Source of the DNA: Chitinophaga agrisoli
Lineage (GTDB): Bacteria; Bacteroidota; Bacteroidia; Chitinophagales; Chitinophagaceae
Reading direction: 5' to 3'
Length of the DNA: 64,000 nt
NCBI RefSeq assembly: GCF_008386695.1
Contig: NZ_VUOC01000002.1
Coordinates: 1,666,481-1,730,480 of the forward strand
Part shown: one piece after another, positions 1 through 8,269 of the stretch
How the letters are laid out: the number at the start of each line of letters is the position of its first letter
Numbering within the stretch: the stretch's first letter is position 1
Position numbers and translations under genes: made by a program
The notes under the pieces: model-generated
Seen by the model: the letters and a program-made list of their open reading frames with translations, nothing else
Databases searched by the model: none
Told to the model about the DNA's origin: nothing

Positions 1-1049
1 CGGGAGCGCTCGTACAGGTGGCTATGACCGCAAAGGATCAGGTCTACGCCGTAACGCTCCAGGATCTGGATAAAGTTTTCGCGGATCTTTACCAGGTCGC
101 CTTCATGGTCAGAGTTATGGGAGCCCATGGTATAGGGAGGATGGTGCCAGTAGGCGATCACCCAACCACGTTTCTGGTTCTTAAAAGCTTCCAGGTCTTT
201 CTTGATCCATTGTACCTGCGCGCCTGCTGTATCGTACATGCGGGTGGCCTGGTCTTCCTTACCGTAAGAGTCCAGTGACAGGAAGTGGATGTTACCTATA
301 TCAAAGGAATAAAACGCCTGTGTATGGGAAGGCACGCCGCCAGCTTCTCCTTCCGTAGGCATGGAGAAGTTCTTGTAATAGGCAATATCGTGCGTGGTTT
401 GCGCGGTAGCTTTAAACTGATAGAGGTCGTTATAGTCGTGGTTACCGGGTGAAGGATACAAGGGATATTTCTTCAGCAGGTTATCCTTGTAGATGTTGAA
501 GAATTTCTCCTGAAATTCCGGATCCTGGCCATAGGTGTAGGCATTATCCCCCAACAGTATCCATGCATCCATGGGTTTATCCGCCACATATTTTTCCACC
601 TGGTCCCTTACATCGCGCTGGCGGGTAGAGTTGTTACCGCAGTCGCCAAACACGCCAATACGGTAAGCGCCTTCCGTACCGGGTTCCGGCAGGGTAACGA
701 AGAAGTTGTCCGGGCCGCTCTGCAGGGTATCCGCAAAGCCGCCGCCTATGGAGTAATAATATTTGGTATGGGGAGAAAGGCCGGTCAGTTTTACCATGTG
801 CTCAAAGGTACGGATGGGCTCTTCCGCCTTTTTGTCCAGGTTCTCTACTGTTGTACCGTAGGTAACTACGCTACGGGTAATGGTGTTCGTTCTCCAGCGG
901 ATGATAATGCTGTTGCTGGTAGCTACCTGCAGATAAGGGCCGCGGATCAGGGAAGCATTTACGGTGGGTTTGCTTCGTTCCTGCGCCGTTACATCCACAG
1001 TTGCCAGCATTGTGATACAGATCCATGCCAGTAATGATAGTCTCTTCAT
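1..1049 (-). CDS. Purple acid phosphatase-like metallophosphoesterase (3' end cut by window)
   Basis: Secreted binuclear-metal phosphoesterase. About 349 residues are visible; the C-terminus runs off the window. Residues 1-22 form a signal peptide (MKRLSLLAWICITMLATVDV..). Residues 35-120 look like the fibronectin-type N-terminal domain of purple acid phosphatases. Metal-binding blocks follow in order: GDCGNN near 135, GDNAY at 167, GNHDY at 202, WHHPPY near 300 and GHSHLYER near 340. The ATG at 1047-1049 is the first start before the signal peptide. The peroxidase gene upstream ends at 1067, only 17 bp away, so the two are probably co-transcribed. Substrate cannot be told; the family contains phosphomonoesterases and phosphodiesterases. 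Confidence 0.88.
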   Translation of the reverse strand, partial: MKRLSLLAWICITMLATVDVTAQERSKPTVNASLIRGPYLQVATSNSIIIRWRTNTITRSVVTYGTTVENLDKKAEEPIRTFEHMVKLTGLSPHTKYYYSIGGGFADTLQSGPDNFFVTLPEPGTEGAYRIGVFGDCGNNSTRQRDVRDQVEKYVADKPMDAWILLGDNAYTYGQDPEFQEKFFNIYKDNLLKKYPLYPSPGNHDYNDLYQFKATAQTTHDIAYYKNFSMPTEGEAGGVPSHTQAFYSFDIGNIHFLSLDSYGKEDQATRMYDTAGAQVQWIKKDLEAFKNQKRGWVIAYWHHPPYTMGSHNSDHEGDLVKIRENFIQILERYGVDLILCGHSHLYERS

Positions 1050-1066
1050 TTCAGATGATCGTTGTT

Positions 1067-2956
1067 TTAATTTTTATATGGTTCGTAATGTTTGAGCATG
1101 TTATCGGGCAGCTTATCTTCCAGGCCATGCAGGAAGCTCACGATATCCGCCACTTCACCTGTTGTAAGCTGTAAGGGCGCGGCGGCCAGTGTTTGCTGCG
1201 GTACAGGTAGTCCCAGTCCCCGGCCGCCGCCTTTGTTATAGAACTCCACCACGTTTTCCAGGCTGCGGAATGCCCCGTTATGCATATAGGGGCCCGTGGC
1301 GGAAACATTGCGTACGGTGGGCGTTTTAAAAGCCTGCTCGTAATACTCAATAGGGAATATGTTAAAGCGCCCGTTGTCTGTGTCTGCCACCGGTTTATTC
1401 AGATCATCTGTACCGGGGGTACCTAATACTTCCAATTCTGTTATGGTATATAGTGGCGGTATCAGGCCATTGAACAGGGGCGCAAAGTGGCAGGTACCGC
1501 ATTGCGCTTTGCCCATAAAAAGGTTAAAGCCCCTTTGTTGCGCGCTGCTCAATGCCAGCGTATCCCCGTTAATATAATCATCAAAAGGCGCGCTGCGCGG
1601 ATTTAAGGTGCGCACAAATGCGGCTATGGCAGCGGCTATATGGTTGGCCGTGATCAGACTGTCTGGCCCCGGCGTGAATGCTTTACCGAATAAACGGCGG
1701 TACTGCTCATTCCCCTGCAGCTGCTGTATGCTGTTGTGGTAGTTCCCATTCATTTCCATGGGATTGCTCACCACCTGCTGCACCTGCTCTTCGAGGCTCC
1801 TGGCCCTGCCGTCCCAAAACTGCGCGTACTGGTAAGCGGCGTACAGGAGCGACGGCGCATTCCGTTTTACATGCGAGTGACCGTCAAAGGCCATACTCAT
1901 GGGCAGTGCATCTGTAAAATGTTTTTCCGGCTGATGGCAAGTGGCGCAGCTGATTTTATTATTACCGGATAATGCCGTTTCATAAAAAAGGACACGGCCC
2001 AGCGCAATAAGGTCCTGGTTCAGGGCAGCACTGTCCGCCGGGAATACTTCCAGGTTGATAGCATCTTTGCTGAACAGGTGATCCGCTTTATAATTCAATA
2101 CTCCCTGTGTAGTGTTCTGCTCCAGCTGCATTTCCCGTATCAGCGCGCCCAGGTTCCGTTGCAGCGGTAATGCATAGCGGGAGAAAAAATGTAACCTGTC
2201 AAACGAATCAAAATCCCGGGCCTGCTGTAAAAACTGCAGGCTGCCATCCATATAAAAAGCCACACTGTCCGCATGCCGTGCATGTAATTGTAAAAAAGGC
2301 GCCAGCAACACCTTTATACCGTTCAATGCGGTGTAGGACTCCTTCACACCGGATTTGAGCAAGGGCGCGTCAAAGCCGGTAATCCCCAGGGTATACACCC
2401 GTATCAGTCCCAGCCGCATGCTTTCCATGAGCTGTTTATCATCTGCCGTAAAACCAAACAATAATGATTGCAGGTCCTGTGCGGAGGAGTTGATAGCCGC
2501 AGCCTGCTCCAGCAATTCTTTCCGCTGCGCCTCCACATCCTGTTCAAATAACAGGCTTTCTATCACCTGCAGGCCAATAGGCGTCATAAACTCCATATAT
2601 GGCTCTTCTATCTCATACTTAGGCGGACCATTATATATTAATGCCGAACTTTTAAAGAAGTATTCCAGGAAAAACTCAATTTTTTTGTATTGCAGGCGGG
2701 CCTGTGTTAATGCCTCCCTTGCCTGCGCAATGGTGGCCGGTTCATTGTTCCGGATGGCCGCTACCGCTGCCTGTAGTTGATCTGTGGCTGCACCAAAATC
2801 CCTGGCCCCTGCTTTATAATATGCTATGGCCGGCGTTACCCCCACTGCAGACCGGGACGGGTAACCGGTGCTACCTACCACCATGAGGCAGGCGCTTACC
2901 ACGATGACAACCGTTACGATCCTTTTTATATGCAATCTTTTTCCAGTGGTATACAT
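1067..2956 (-). CDS. Di-haem cytochrome c peroxidase with N-terminal helical domain
   Basis: 629 residues. A hydrophobic segment at 10-30 exports or anchors it. Residues about 40-290 are a helix-rich region without haem motifs, resembling the imelysin-like extensions attached to some Bacteroidota peroxidases. The C-terminal half is a CcpA/MauG-type di-haem peroxidase: first haem site CATCHQPEKHF near 339, second CGTCHFAP near 485, and a distal GPYMHNGAFRSLE block typical of the family. Known members reduce hydrogen peroxide with electrons from small cytochromes, or oxidise other periplasmic substrates. The downstream phosphoesterase gene starts 17 bp after the stop. The role of the N-terminal domain is unknown. 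Confidence 0.9.
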   Translation of the reverse strand: MYTTGKRLHIKRIVTVVIVVSACLMVVGSTGYPSRSAVGVTPAIAYYKAGARDFGAATDQLQAAVAAIRNNEPATIAQAREALTQARLQYKKIEFFLEYFFKSSALIYNGPPKYEIEEPYMEFMTPIGLQVIESLLFEQDVEAQRKELLEQAAAINSSAQDLQSLLFGFTADDKQLMESMRLGLIRVYTLGITGFDAPLLKSGVKESYTALNGIKVLLAPFLQLHARHADSVAFYMDGSLQFLQQARDFDSFDRLHFFSRYALPLQRNLGALIREMQLEQNTTQGVLNYKADHLFSKDAINLEVFPADSAALNQDLIALGRVLFYETALSGNNKISCATCHQPEKHFTDALPMSMAFDGHSHVKRNAPSLLYAAYQYAQFWDGRARSLEEQVQQVVSNPMEMNGNYHNSIQQLQGNEQYRRLFGKAFTPGPDSLITANHIAAAIAAFVRTLNPRSAPFDDYINGDTLALSSAQQRGFNLFMGKAQCGTCHFAPLFNGLIPPLYTITELEVLGTPGTDDLNKPVADTDNGRFNIFPIEYYEQAFKTPTVRNVSATGPYMHNGAFRSLENVVEFYNKGGGRGLGLPVPQQTLAAAPLQLTTGEVADIVSFLHGLEDKLPDNMLKHYEPYKN

Positions 2957-3173
2957 AATAGTATAGTGGCTGTATTTTTTCGCTGGCGATACAAAAATGC
3001 ATCGCGTACCTCAGCTTTAACAATTAAGGGCGTTACCAAATGTAAACAACCTGTTCAAAAGCGTATACAAACCGGTAACATTATCCATCTAACTAATTGA
3101 TTGTCAAATAAAATAACCTTGCCAGAATGGCCGTTAACAAACTATTACGGCAATGTTATCCCTACATGAACAA

Positions 3174-4805
3174 CTATAATGAATGGATGAATGCAGAGAG
3201 GCTTTCCCCCTGCTGCAGGTTCAGTTTTTTCTTAAGGCGGTATCGCACCACCCGCAGGCTATCCTGGGAGATACCCAGCAGGGAGGCAATATCATTCGGG
3301 CTCAGGTTCATCTTCAGCAATGCCACCATGCGCATATCATTAGGCGTTAATGTGTCTGAATATTTTTTAATATTATCAAAGAAAGCCTGGTGCACCTGCT
3401 CAAAGGTATTACGGAACTCTTCCCAGTGCTGGTCCTGGTCAAAATTGCGGCTGATCTGCAGCTGCAGCTGTTTCAACTGTTTCTTCTGATCCCGGCGCTC
3501 ATCCTTCAGCATTTCATTGAGCTTATCGTGCAGCTCTTCCAGGAGCTGGTTCTTCTGGATCACGTGCAGTGTATAGGAGCTTAGCTCCTTAGAGCGTACA
3601 TCCAATGCCTGTTTCAGGTTGAGCTCCTGTAACCGCTTATTTTCCAATTCCGCCTCCATAAGGGCCGTTTGGGTCTGATAGATGCGCCGCTCCTGCTCAT
3701 TAATGCGCTGGGCATTCCGGATCTTAAGGCGCTGCCGGCTGATAATGACCATACCCAGGGCAAAAAGCAACAGGCTTACCACTACAATACCCACCGTGAT
3801 GATACGGGCTGTGTTGCGGTTATGCCTTATCTCATCATTCTTTTTTTCAATATCATACATGGTCTGTAACAGTGCCATTTGTTGCACATTCTCACGGCTG
3901 TAGATGCGGGAGGCGATCTTGTTGCGCAACATCACATAATGATAGGCGCTGTCATTTTCCCCCAGCAGGTTATGCATCTTGGCAATATCCAGGTAAGCGT
4001 CGCAAACCTGGGGCTGTTCTCCGGCGGCCAATGCGATGGTCAATGCCTTATGCGTTTGAACCAGCCCTTCGCGGTAATGTTTGGTCTTGCGCAGCAGGTC
4101 GCCCAGGTTATTATATATCTCGATACATGCCACAGAATCGTGCAGCTGCAGGTTCAGGGCCAGGGATCTGTCAAAATAGTAACGGGCGGAGTCTACCTGG
4201 TCCAGGTCCTCGAACACGCTGCCAATGTTTTCGTAGATCTTGGCCATCCCCTCCCGGTTGGCCGCCTGCTCGTATAAGGCCAGGGCCTGGTGCTGAAAAA
4301 AGAAGGAGCTATCGCGCATCTTCTGTTTTTCATAGAGGTAACCGATCTTGCCATTGGTAACGGCCATACCGGATCTATCGCCCAGGGCCGTATAGATGGC
4401 CAGGGCTTCATTGAGCTGTTGCCGCGCCAGCCAGGGCTGGCGGATATAGAAGTAAATAAGGCCAATATCGTTCAGGTTTTCTGCCAGCAAGGCCTTATGC
4501 CCGCCGGCGCGGGCCAACTGCGCCGCCTGCAGGTAGTAATCCAATCCCTGCGGGTAATGGCCCATATGGTAACAGATGCGGCCCATTTGCCGCAAAGAGA
4601 GGGCAGCAGTAGCCCCGTCCCCGTTTTTGATTGCCCTGTTCAGCTGGTCCTTTAATGCAATAAAAGAGGAATCCGGCACCTGGGGCAACCGCAACTCCTT
4701 CAACTCCCGCCGGAGCAGCATTAAACTCTCGCCTTCCTGCGCATACAGGCTGATTGATGCCCACTGTAACAGTATACTGATCAGCAAAAGTTTAGTAAAT
4801 GACAT
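3174..4805 (-). CDS. TPR membrane protein with C-terminal LuxR-like HTH
   Basis: 543 residues. A signal peptide (residues 1-22, ending YAQ) is followed by TPR-like helical repeats to about 310, one membrane helix at 330-355 (IITVGIVVVSLLLFALGMVI), a long charged coiled coil (365-470), and a C-terminal helix-turn-helix at about 480-540 (SPNDIASLLGISQDSLRVVRYRLKKK). This is a common Bacteroidota regulator layout: periplasmic TPR sensor, membrane helix, cytoplasmic DNA-binding end. It lies 217 bp upstream of the peroxidase on the same strand, so it may control it, but no operator was seen. Ligand and targets are unknown. Confidence 0.85.
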   Translation of the reverse strand: MSFTKLLLISILLQWASISLYAQEGESLMLLRRELKELRLPQVPDSSFIALKDQLNRAIKNGDGATAALSLRQMGRICYHMGHYPQGLDYYLQAAQLARAGGHKALLAENLNDIGLIYFYIRQPWLARQQLNEALAIYTALGDRSGMAVTNGKIGYLYEKQKMRDSSFFFQHQALALYEQAANREGMAKIYENIGSVFEDLDQVDSARYYFDRSLALNLQLHDSVACIEIYNNLGDLLRKTKHYREGLVQTHKALTIALAAGEQPQVCDAYLDIAKMHNLLGENDSAYHYVMLRNKIASRIYSRENVQQMALLQTMYDIEKKNDEIRHNRNTARIITVGIVVVSLLLFALGMVIISRQRLKIRNAQRINEQERRIYQTQTALMEAELENKRLQELNLKQALDVRSKELSSYTLHVIQKNQLLEELHDKLNEMLKDERRDQKKQLKQLQLQISRNFDQDQHWEEFRNTFEQVHQAFFDNIKKYSDTLTPNDMRMVALLKMNLSPNDIASLLGISQDSLRVVRYRLKKKLNLQQGESLSAFIHSL

Positions 4806-4987
4806 AACAAGGTATAATAGCGCAAAGAAAACGTGTTTAATGTTATGCTATTATTAAGTCTTTTTTGGGGGAAATTGGGTAGGTTGGATATAACAGTGAA
4901 ATTGATGCGTTACATTTTAATGAAAAACAGTATAGATGCTGTAATTAAGTTTTACTGACGTCTTTTTAGGTCTGGGATAAATCACAT

Positions 4988-5395
4988 TTACCATCTCACT
5001 TCAAAAGAAGGATAGTCATTTCCTCCCCAGATCCATTCAAACACCACAGTAAAAAGAAGCCCCAGCACATATGCAAGTATATCACTCCAGGAGAAGCTGG
5101 TACCGATAACAATATTTGCCACGCGTGAATGTGACAAGCCTAGCAGCTTTACCACGTTAAAATATTGCAAGGTTTCCACCGTACAGGCGAACAATAGCAC
5201 TCCCAATACTATAGCCAGTGTACGCGCCCGCATAAAGCTGCACACAAAACAATAGACCAATATCACTACGAGAAAATCCCCTACATAGGGCCGGATAAAT
5301 CTGTCATGCAGGAACAGGGCAATAAGTACTTCTATAATAAATAAAATAAGGGTAAGGACAGCGTAACGCCAGTTAAAGCGGAATTTCATTTTCAT
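4988..5395 (-). CDS. DUF2809 family small membrane protein
   Basis: 135 residues with about four hydrophobic helices. The family signature is clear: an N-terminal RYAVLTLILFIIEVLIALF helix followed by HDRFIRPYVGDFLVVILVY and a later SWSDILAYVLG helix. DUF2809 proteins are small inner-membrane proteins of unknown biochemical role. The gene starts 18 bp after the stop of the HxlR-type regulator on the same strand and may share its transcript. Confidence 0.85.
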   Translation of the reverse strand: MKMKFRFNWRYAVLTLILFIIEVLIALFLHDRFIRPYVGDFLVVILVYCFVCSFMRARTLAIVLGVLLFACTVETLQYFNVVKLLGLSHSRVANIVIGTSFSWSDILAYVLGLLFTVVFEWIWGGNDYPSFEVRW

Positions 5396-5413
5396 AGCAA
5401 CAAAATAATAATA

Positions 5414-5752
5414 TCAGAGATTTTCCTGGCCCCATTTCATGATAGCCATGGTGACGGCAGAAAGGGAGCGGCCTTTTTCCGTAAGCGCATACTCTACACG
5501 GGGCGGTACTTCCGGGTATACGGCGCGGATTAGGATGCCGTCTTCCTCCAGCTCCCGCAACTGGCGGGTAAGCATATGTTTACTGATCCCCGGCAGGCAT
5601 GCAGACAGTTTGCCAAAGCGATTTACCCCTTCTGATACCAGGTACAGGATCAACGGCTTCCATTTCCCGCCAATGATGCCCAGGGTACGGGCCACGGGGC
5701 AAACAGCCGGATCATATGTATCTGGCGTGATGTGGATATCTTTTTTCTTCAT
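5414..5752 (-). CDS. HxlR/MarR-like winged-helix transcriptional regulator
   Basis: 112 residues from the ATG at 5750-5752. Longer reading frames to 5932 exist, but the extra residues do not belong to the family and would cover the promoter of the divergent gene. HxlR features: CPVARTLGIIGGKWKPLILYLV near the N-terminus, then GISKHMLTRQLRELEEDGIL (recognition helix), then the wing VYPEVPPRVEYALTEKGRSL. HxlR proteins often control a divergently transcribed neighbour and respond to aldehydes, redox state or small electrophiles. Here the neighbour is the membrane protein starting at 5875. The Cys in CPVAR is a possible redox sensor, by family precedent only. Confidence 0.85.
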   Translation of the reverse strand: MKKKDIHITPDTYDPAVCPVARTLGIIGGKWKPLILYLVSEGVNRFGKLSACLPGISKHMLTRQLRELEEDGILIRAVYPEVPPRVEYALTEKGRSLSAVTMAIMKWGQENL

Positions 5753-5833
5753 AAGCAAAAAAACTGGGCGGCTATTACGCTCATAATCAATAATAGTCAT
5801 AAAAATGGTACTTACTCCTTTGCAACTGACTAC

Positions 5834-5865
5834 TTGATTGATAGCTTCCATAAAGATAACCTTTG
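5834..5865 (+). promoter_or_regulatory. Candidate Bacteroidota-type promoter for the membrane protein gene
   Basis: TTG at 5834-5836, a 20-nt spacer, then TA-N3-TTTG at 5857-5865. This is close to the Bacteroidota consensus TTG-N19-TA-N2-TTTG. The ATG follows nine bases later, so the leader would be very short. The region lies between two divergent genes and could carry the HxlR operator. Confidence 0.5.
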
Positions 5866-5874
5866 CAAAAAAAG

Positions 5875-6345
5875 ATGGATCATTTAAAATCGTTGCGGCT
5901 GTTAAGCTTTTCCTCCATTGGTATGATGGCATTAACCTCCCTGCACCATGCCTATGGCGCGGTGGTATATCATACGCCCTGGCGCCTGCATGTGTTATTC
6001 GTAAGCGTACCGGTGATCGTGCTGCTGGCTATATTGGATATTACGATGCGGCGCCATGGGGTGGGGCGCTGGCAGCTAAGGACATATCTGTTGCTGCTAA
6101 TACTTTTCCCGTTGTTGTCCATTGGGGTGTACGAGGGCGCGTATAATCATGCGGCGAAAGACTTGCTTTATCTACTGCATTTGCCTGCGGCTACATTTGA
6201 CAAACTGTTTCCATCCTCTATGTATGAAAAACCCAATGATGTCTTTTTTGAGCTAACAGGCGTGCTACAGGCAATAATATTGTGGCCATTGGTAAAAAGC
6301 CTGGTGCGGCTGCTGCGTGAACTGCGTAGTTTGGCAGCGCTATGA
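5875..6345 (+). CDS. Four-helix integral membrane protein of unknown function
   Basis: 156 residues from the ATG at 5875; a TTG lies four codons earlier at 5863 but falls in the likely promoter box. Four hydrophobic helices are visible, at about 10-28, 40-56, 68-88 and 130-150, with a polar stretch holding HAAKDLLYLLHLP between the third and fourth. No family was recognised with confidence. It is transcribed away from an HxlR regulator, which suggests regulation by it. Its last six bases overlap the 3' end of the histidine kinase gene on the other strand. Confidence 0.7.
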   Translation: MDHLKSLRLLSFSSIGMMALTSLHHAYGAVVYHTPWRLHVLFVSVPVIVLLAILDITMRRHGVGRWQLRTYLLLLILFPLLSIGVYEGAYNHAAKDLLYLLHLPAATFDKLFPSSMYEKPNDVFFELTGVLQAIILWPLVKSLVRLLRELRSLAAL

Positions 6346-7629
6346 TTTATACCGCGCCACCGGCAGCACCACAATAAACTCTGACCCTATCCCTTCAATG
6401 CTATGCGCGGTGATAAGCCCATTATGTTTCTCTACGATCTTACGGGCAATGGCCAGGCCAATGCCTGTACCGGCATACATGTCCCTGGAGTTTAAGCGGC
6501 CAAAAAGCGAGAAGATATTGGCCATATATTTTTCATCGAAGCCTATGCCGTTGTCTTTTATAGAGATCCTGCAAAACGGGCCATCAAACTGCTCATGGGC
6601 GTCTATACTGCGGGCATTGATGCGGCGGGAGCTGACAACAATATGGGGCTGTACATGGTCTCTTGTGAACTTGATGGCATTGCTGATGATATTCTGGAAC
6701 AGCTGCCTTATCTGCCCTTTATTGGCTTCAATGGCAGGCAGTTCTTCAAAGACGAGCTTTACCTGTTTCTCCTGGATGATGAGCTCATAATCCTCCGTCA
6801 GTTCCTGCAACAGCCGCTGCAGGTCTATCTGCTCATATTTGAGCTGGTCTGATGACAGCATGGAATAGTTGAGCACATCATTGATCAGCTGTTTCATGCG
6901 CTCGGAGGAGGCGATGATCTTATCCAGGTACATGCGGGCATCTTCCGGCAGGTTGGTAGTTTTGTTGCGGAGCAGGCTGGAGAACATCTGTATCTTACGC
7001 AAGGGCTCCTGCAGATCATGTGAGGCTACAGAAGCAAACTGCTGCAGGTCATGATTGCTGAGCTCCAGCGCATAATTGATCTTTTCCAGCTGGTCGTTCT
7101 GCTGTTTCAGCTTACGCTGTGTTTCTTTTTCGCCGGTAAGATCTGTGACGATGATACTGAGGGAGAAACCTTCATCCAGTTCCAGGGTAGTGAGGGACAA
7201 TTGTACCGTGAGGCCACCGTCGCGGTTAACAAGCTTTACCTCTCCTTTGCAGTCTTCTGTCCAGCCTTTTTGCTGTAATATCCCGAACTGGTCTTTATAC
7301 CCTTTGGCGATGAACTGGGCAAAGGCCAGTCCTATCACTTTGGATAGCGGTACGCCTACCATGCGCGCAAACTGGGAATTACTATACAGGATAGTGCCTT
7401 CCCGGTTGATGGTAACAGCGCCTTCCGTCATCTTTTCTATAAATACGCGGTAGGTCTGGTCTGCGCTGCGCAGCGTATATAGCTCATGGCCATTCTCGCT
7501 TTGTACGATCAGCGCATCTACCTGGCCGGTGCGGATGGCTTCTATCGTATCGTTGGCCTCCTCCAGTTCTGCCCGCAGCTGGCTGATCTCCTGCTGCAAT
7601 TCTTCATATGACGCTTTTCCTGTTTCCAT
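6340..7629 (-). CDS. PAS-domain sensor histidine kinase of the kai operon
   Basis: 429 residues and no membrane segment, so cytoplasmic. A short coiled coil (6-40) leads into a PAS domain (about 60-170, MTEGAVTINREGTILYSNSQFARMV..). Then come the HisKA dimerisation domain with the phospho-acceptor in ASHDLQEPLRK (His near 203) and a HATPase domain with N box NIISNAIKFTRD, G1 box KDNGIGFDEKY and G2 box GTGIGLAIARKIV. It is the last gene of a tight kaiC-kaiB-kaiB-kinase series, two bases after the second kaiB. By position it may be the output kinase reading the KaiC/KaiB state, as SasA does in cyanobacteria, though SasA carries a KaiB-like domain and this protein does not. No response regulator is nearby. 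Confidence 0.93.
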   Translation of the reverse strand: METGKASYEELQQEISQLRAELEEANDTIEAIRTGQVDALIVQSENGHELYTLRSADQTYRVFIEKMTEGAVTINREGTILYSNSQFARMVGVPLSKVIGLAFAQFIAKGYKDQFGILQQKGWTEDCKGEVKLVNRDGGLTVQLSLTTLELDEGFSLSIIVTDLTGEKETQRKLKQQNDQLEKINYALELSNHDLQQFASVASHDLQEPLRKIQMFSSLLRNKTTNLPEDARMYLDKIIASSERMKQLINDVLNYSMLSSDQLKYEQIDLQRLLQELTEDYELIIQEKQVKLVFEELPAIEANKGQIRQLFQNIISNAIKFTRDHVQPHIVVSSRRINARSIDAHEQFDGPFCRISIKDNGIGFDEKYMANIFSLFGRLNSRDMYAGTGIGLAIARKIVEKHNGLITAHSIEGIGSEFIVVLPVARYKS

Positions 7630-7631
7630 AG

Positions 7632-7928
7632 CTAAAAAGTGATTCCTAATCCTTTAAGTACTTTCTGCATGTCAGACATATCGCCTATCAGCCTTTTCTC
7701 CGGAAGCGGCTGTTTTATGATGAGTAAGGGCATTGCCACGATCTGTTCCTCTTTTGCCAGCTGCCGTTGCTGATATACATCTATTACTTCCAGCGCATAC
7801 CTGTCCTTTATATATGTTTCGCATATACTTTTGAGGTTAGCTACTGCCCTGGCAGAGTTGGGCGATGCCCCTGTAATGAATAAACGAAGCACATATTCCG
7901 TACTTCCATTGTTATCTTTACCCTTCAT
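7632..7928 (-). CDS. kaiB: KaiB-like protein (second copy)
   Basis: 98 residues with the thioredoxin-like KaiB fold signature: YVLRLFITGASPNSARAVANLKSICE, then LEVIDVYQQRQLAKEEQIVAMPLLI with a cis-Pro-like AMP, then LIGDMSDMQKVLKGLGI. In cyanobacteria KaiB changes fold and binds the CI ring of KaiC. It lies five bases after the first kaiB and two bases before the kinase. It is distinct from the first copy (divergent N-terminus, GITF end), so the pair may have separate partners rather than being a recent duplicate. Confidence 0.93.
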   Translation of the reverse strand: MKGKDNNGSTEYVLRLFITGASPNSARAVANLKSICETYIKDRYALEVIDVYQQRQLAKEEQIVAMPLLIIKQPLPEKRLIGDMSDMQKVLKGLGITF

Positions 7929-7933
7929 GCCCG

Positions 7934-8227
7934 TTAATGATTTAAGGGTTGTATGTCCAATCCTACCAGCACTTTTGATTCATTGGAAAGGTCCCCGATG
8001 ATCTTGCGCATGGGAGCCGGTATTTTCCGTACCAGGGTGGGAATGGCCAGTATCTGGTCGCCTTCCGCCAGTTGCGGATGTTCCAGCAGGTCTATCACCT
8101 CAATTACATACTGCCCTTGCAGGTGTTCTTCACAGTACTTCCGAAGGTTATGCAATGCTGTCATTGATTTAGGTGTATTCCCGGCAACATACAGCCGCAG
8201 CTGCCATTTTTTTTCCTTTGTACTCAT
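7934..8227 (-). CDS. kaiB: KaiB-like protein (first copy)
   Basis: 97 residues, a full-length KaiB homologue: [29 protein letters not shown], then [31 protein letters not shown], then [19 protein letters not shown]. The LAIPTL and IGDLS blocks match cyanobacterial KaiB closely. It starts 42 bp after the kaiC stop and ends five bases before the second kaiB. Expected to bind KaiC; no kaiA is present in the window. Confidence 0.95.
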   Translation of the reverse strand: MSTKEKKWQLRLYVAGNTPKSMTALHNLRKYCEEHLQGQYVIEVIDLLEHPQLAEGDQILAIPTLVRKIPAPMRKIIGDLSNESKVLVGLDIQPLNH

Positions 8228-8269
8228 TGGTCACCGGTTTATGCGTGATGTGTATACCGCGCTGCAGGA

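Noticed and set aside
2355-2780. Open frame on the plus strand opposite the peroxidase gene
   Set aside because: Lies wholly inside a strong coding gene, has no family match and composition of an antisense shadow. The same applies to long plus-strand frames such as 15754-16392 and 22886-like frames opposite other genes.
5753-5932. N-terminal extension of the HxlR regulator
   Set aside because: The extra 60 residues do not match the family and would cover the divergent promoter; the ATG at 5750-5752 gives the usual length.
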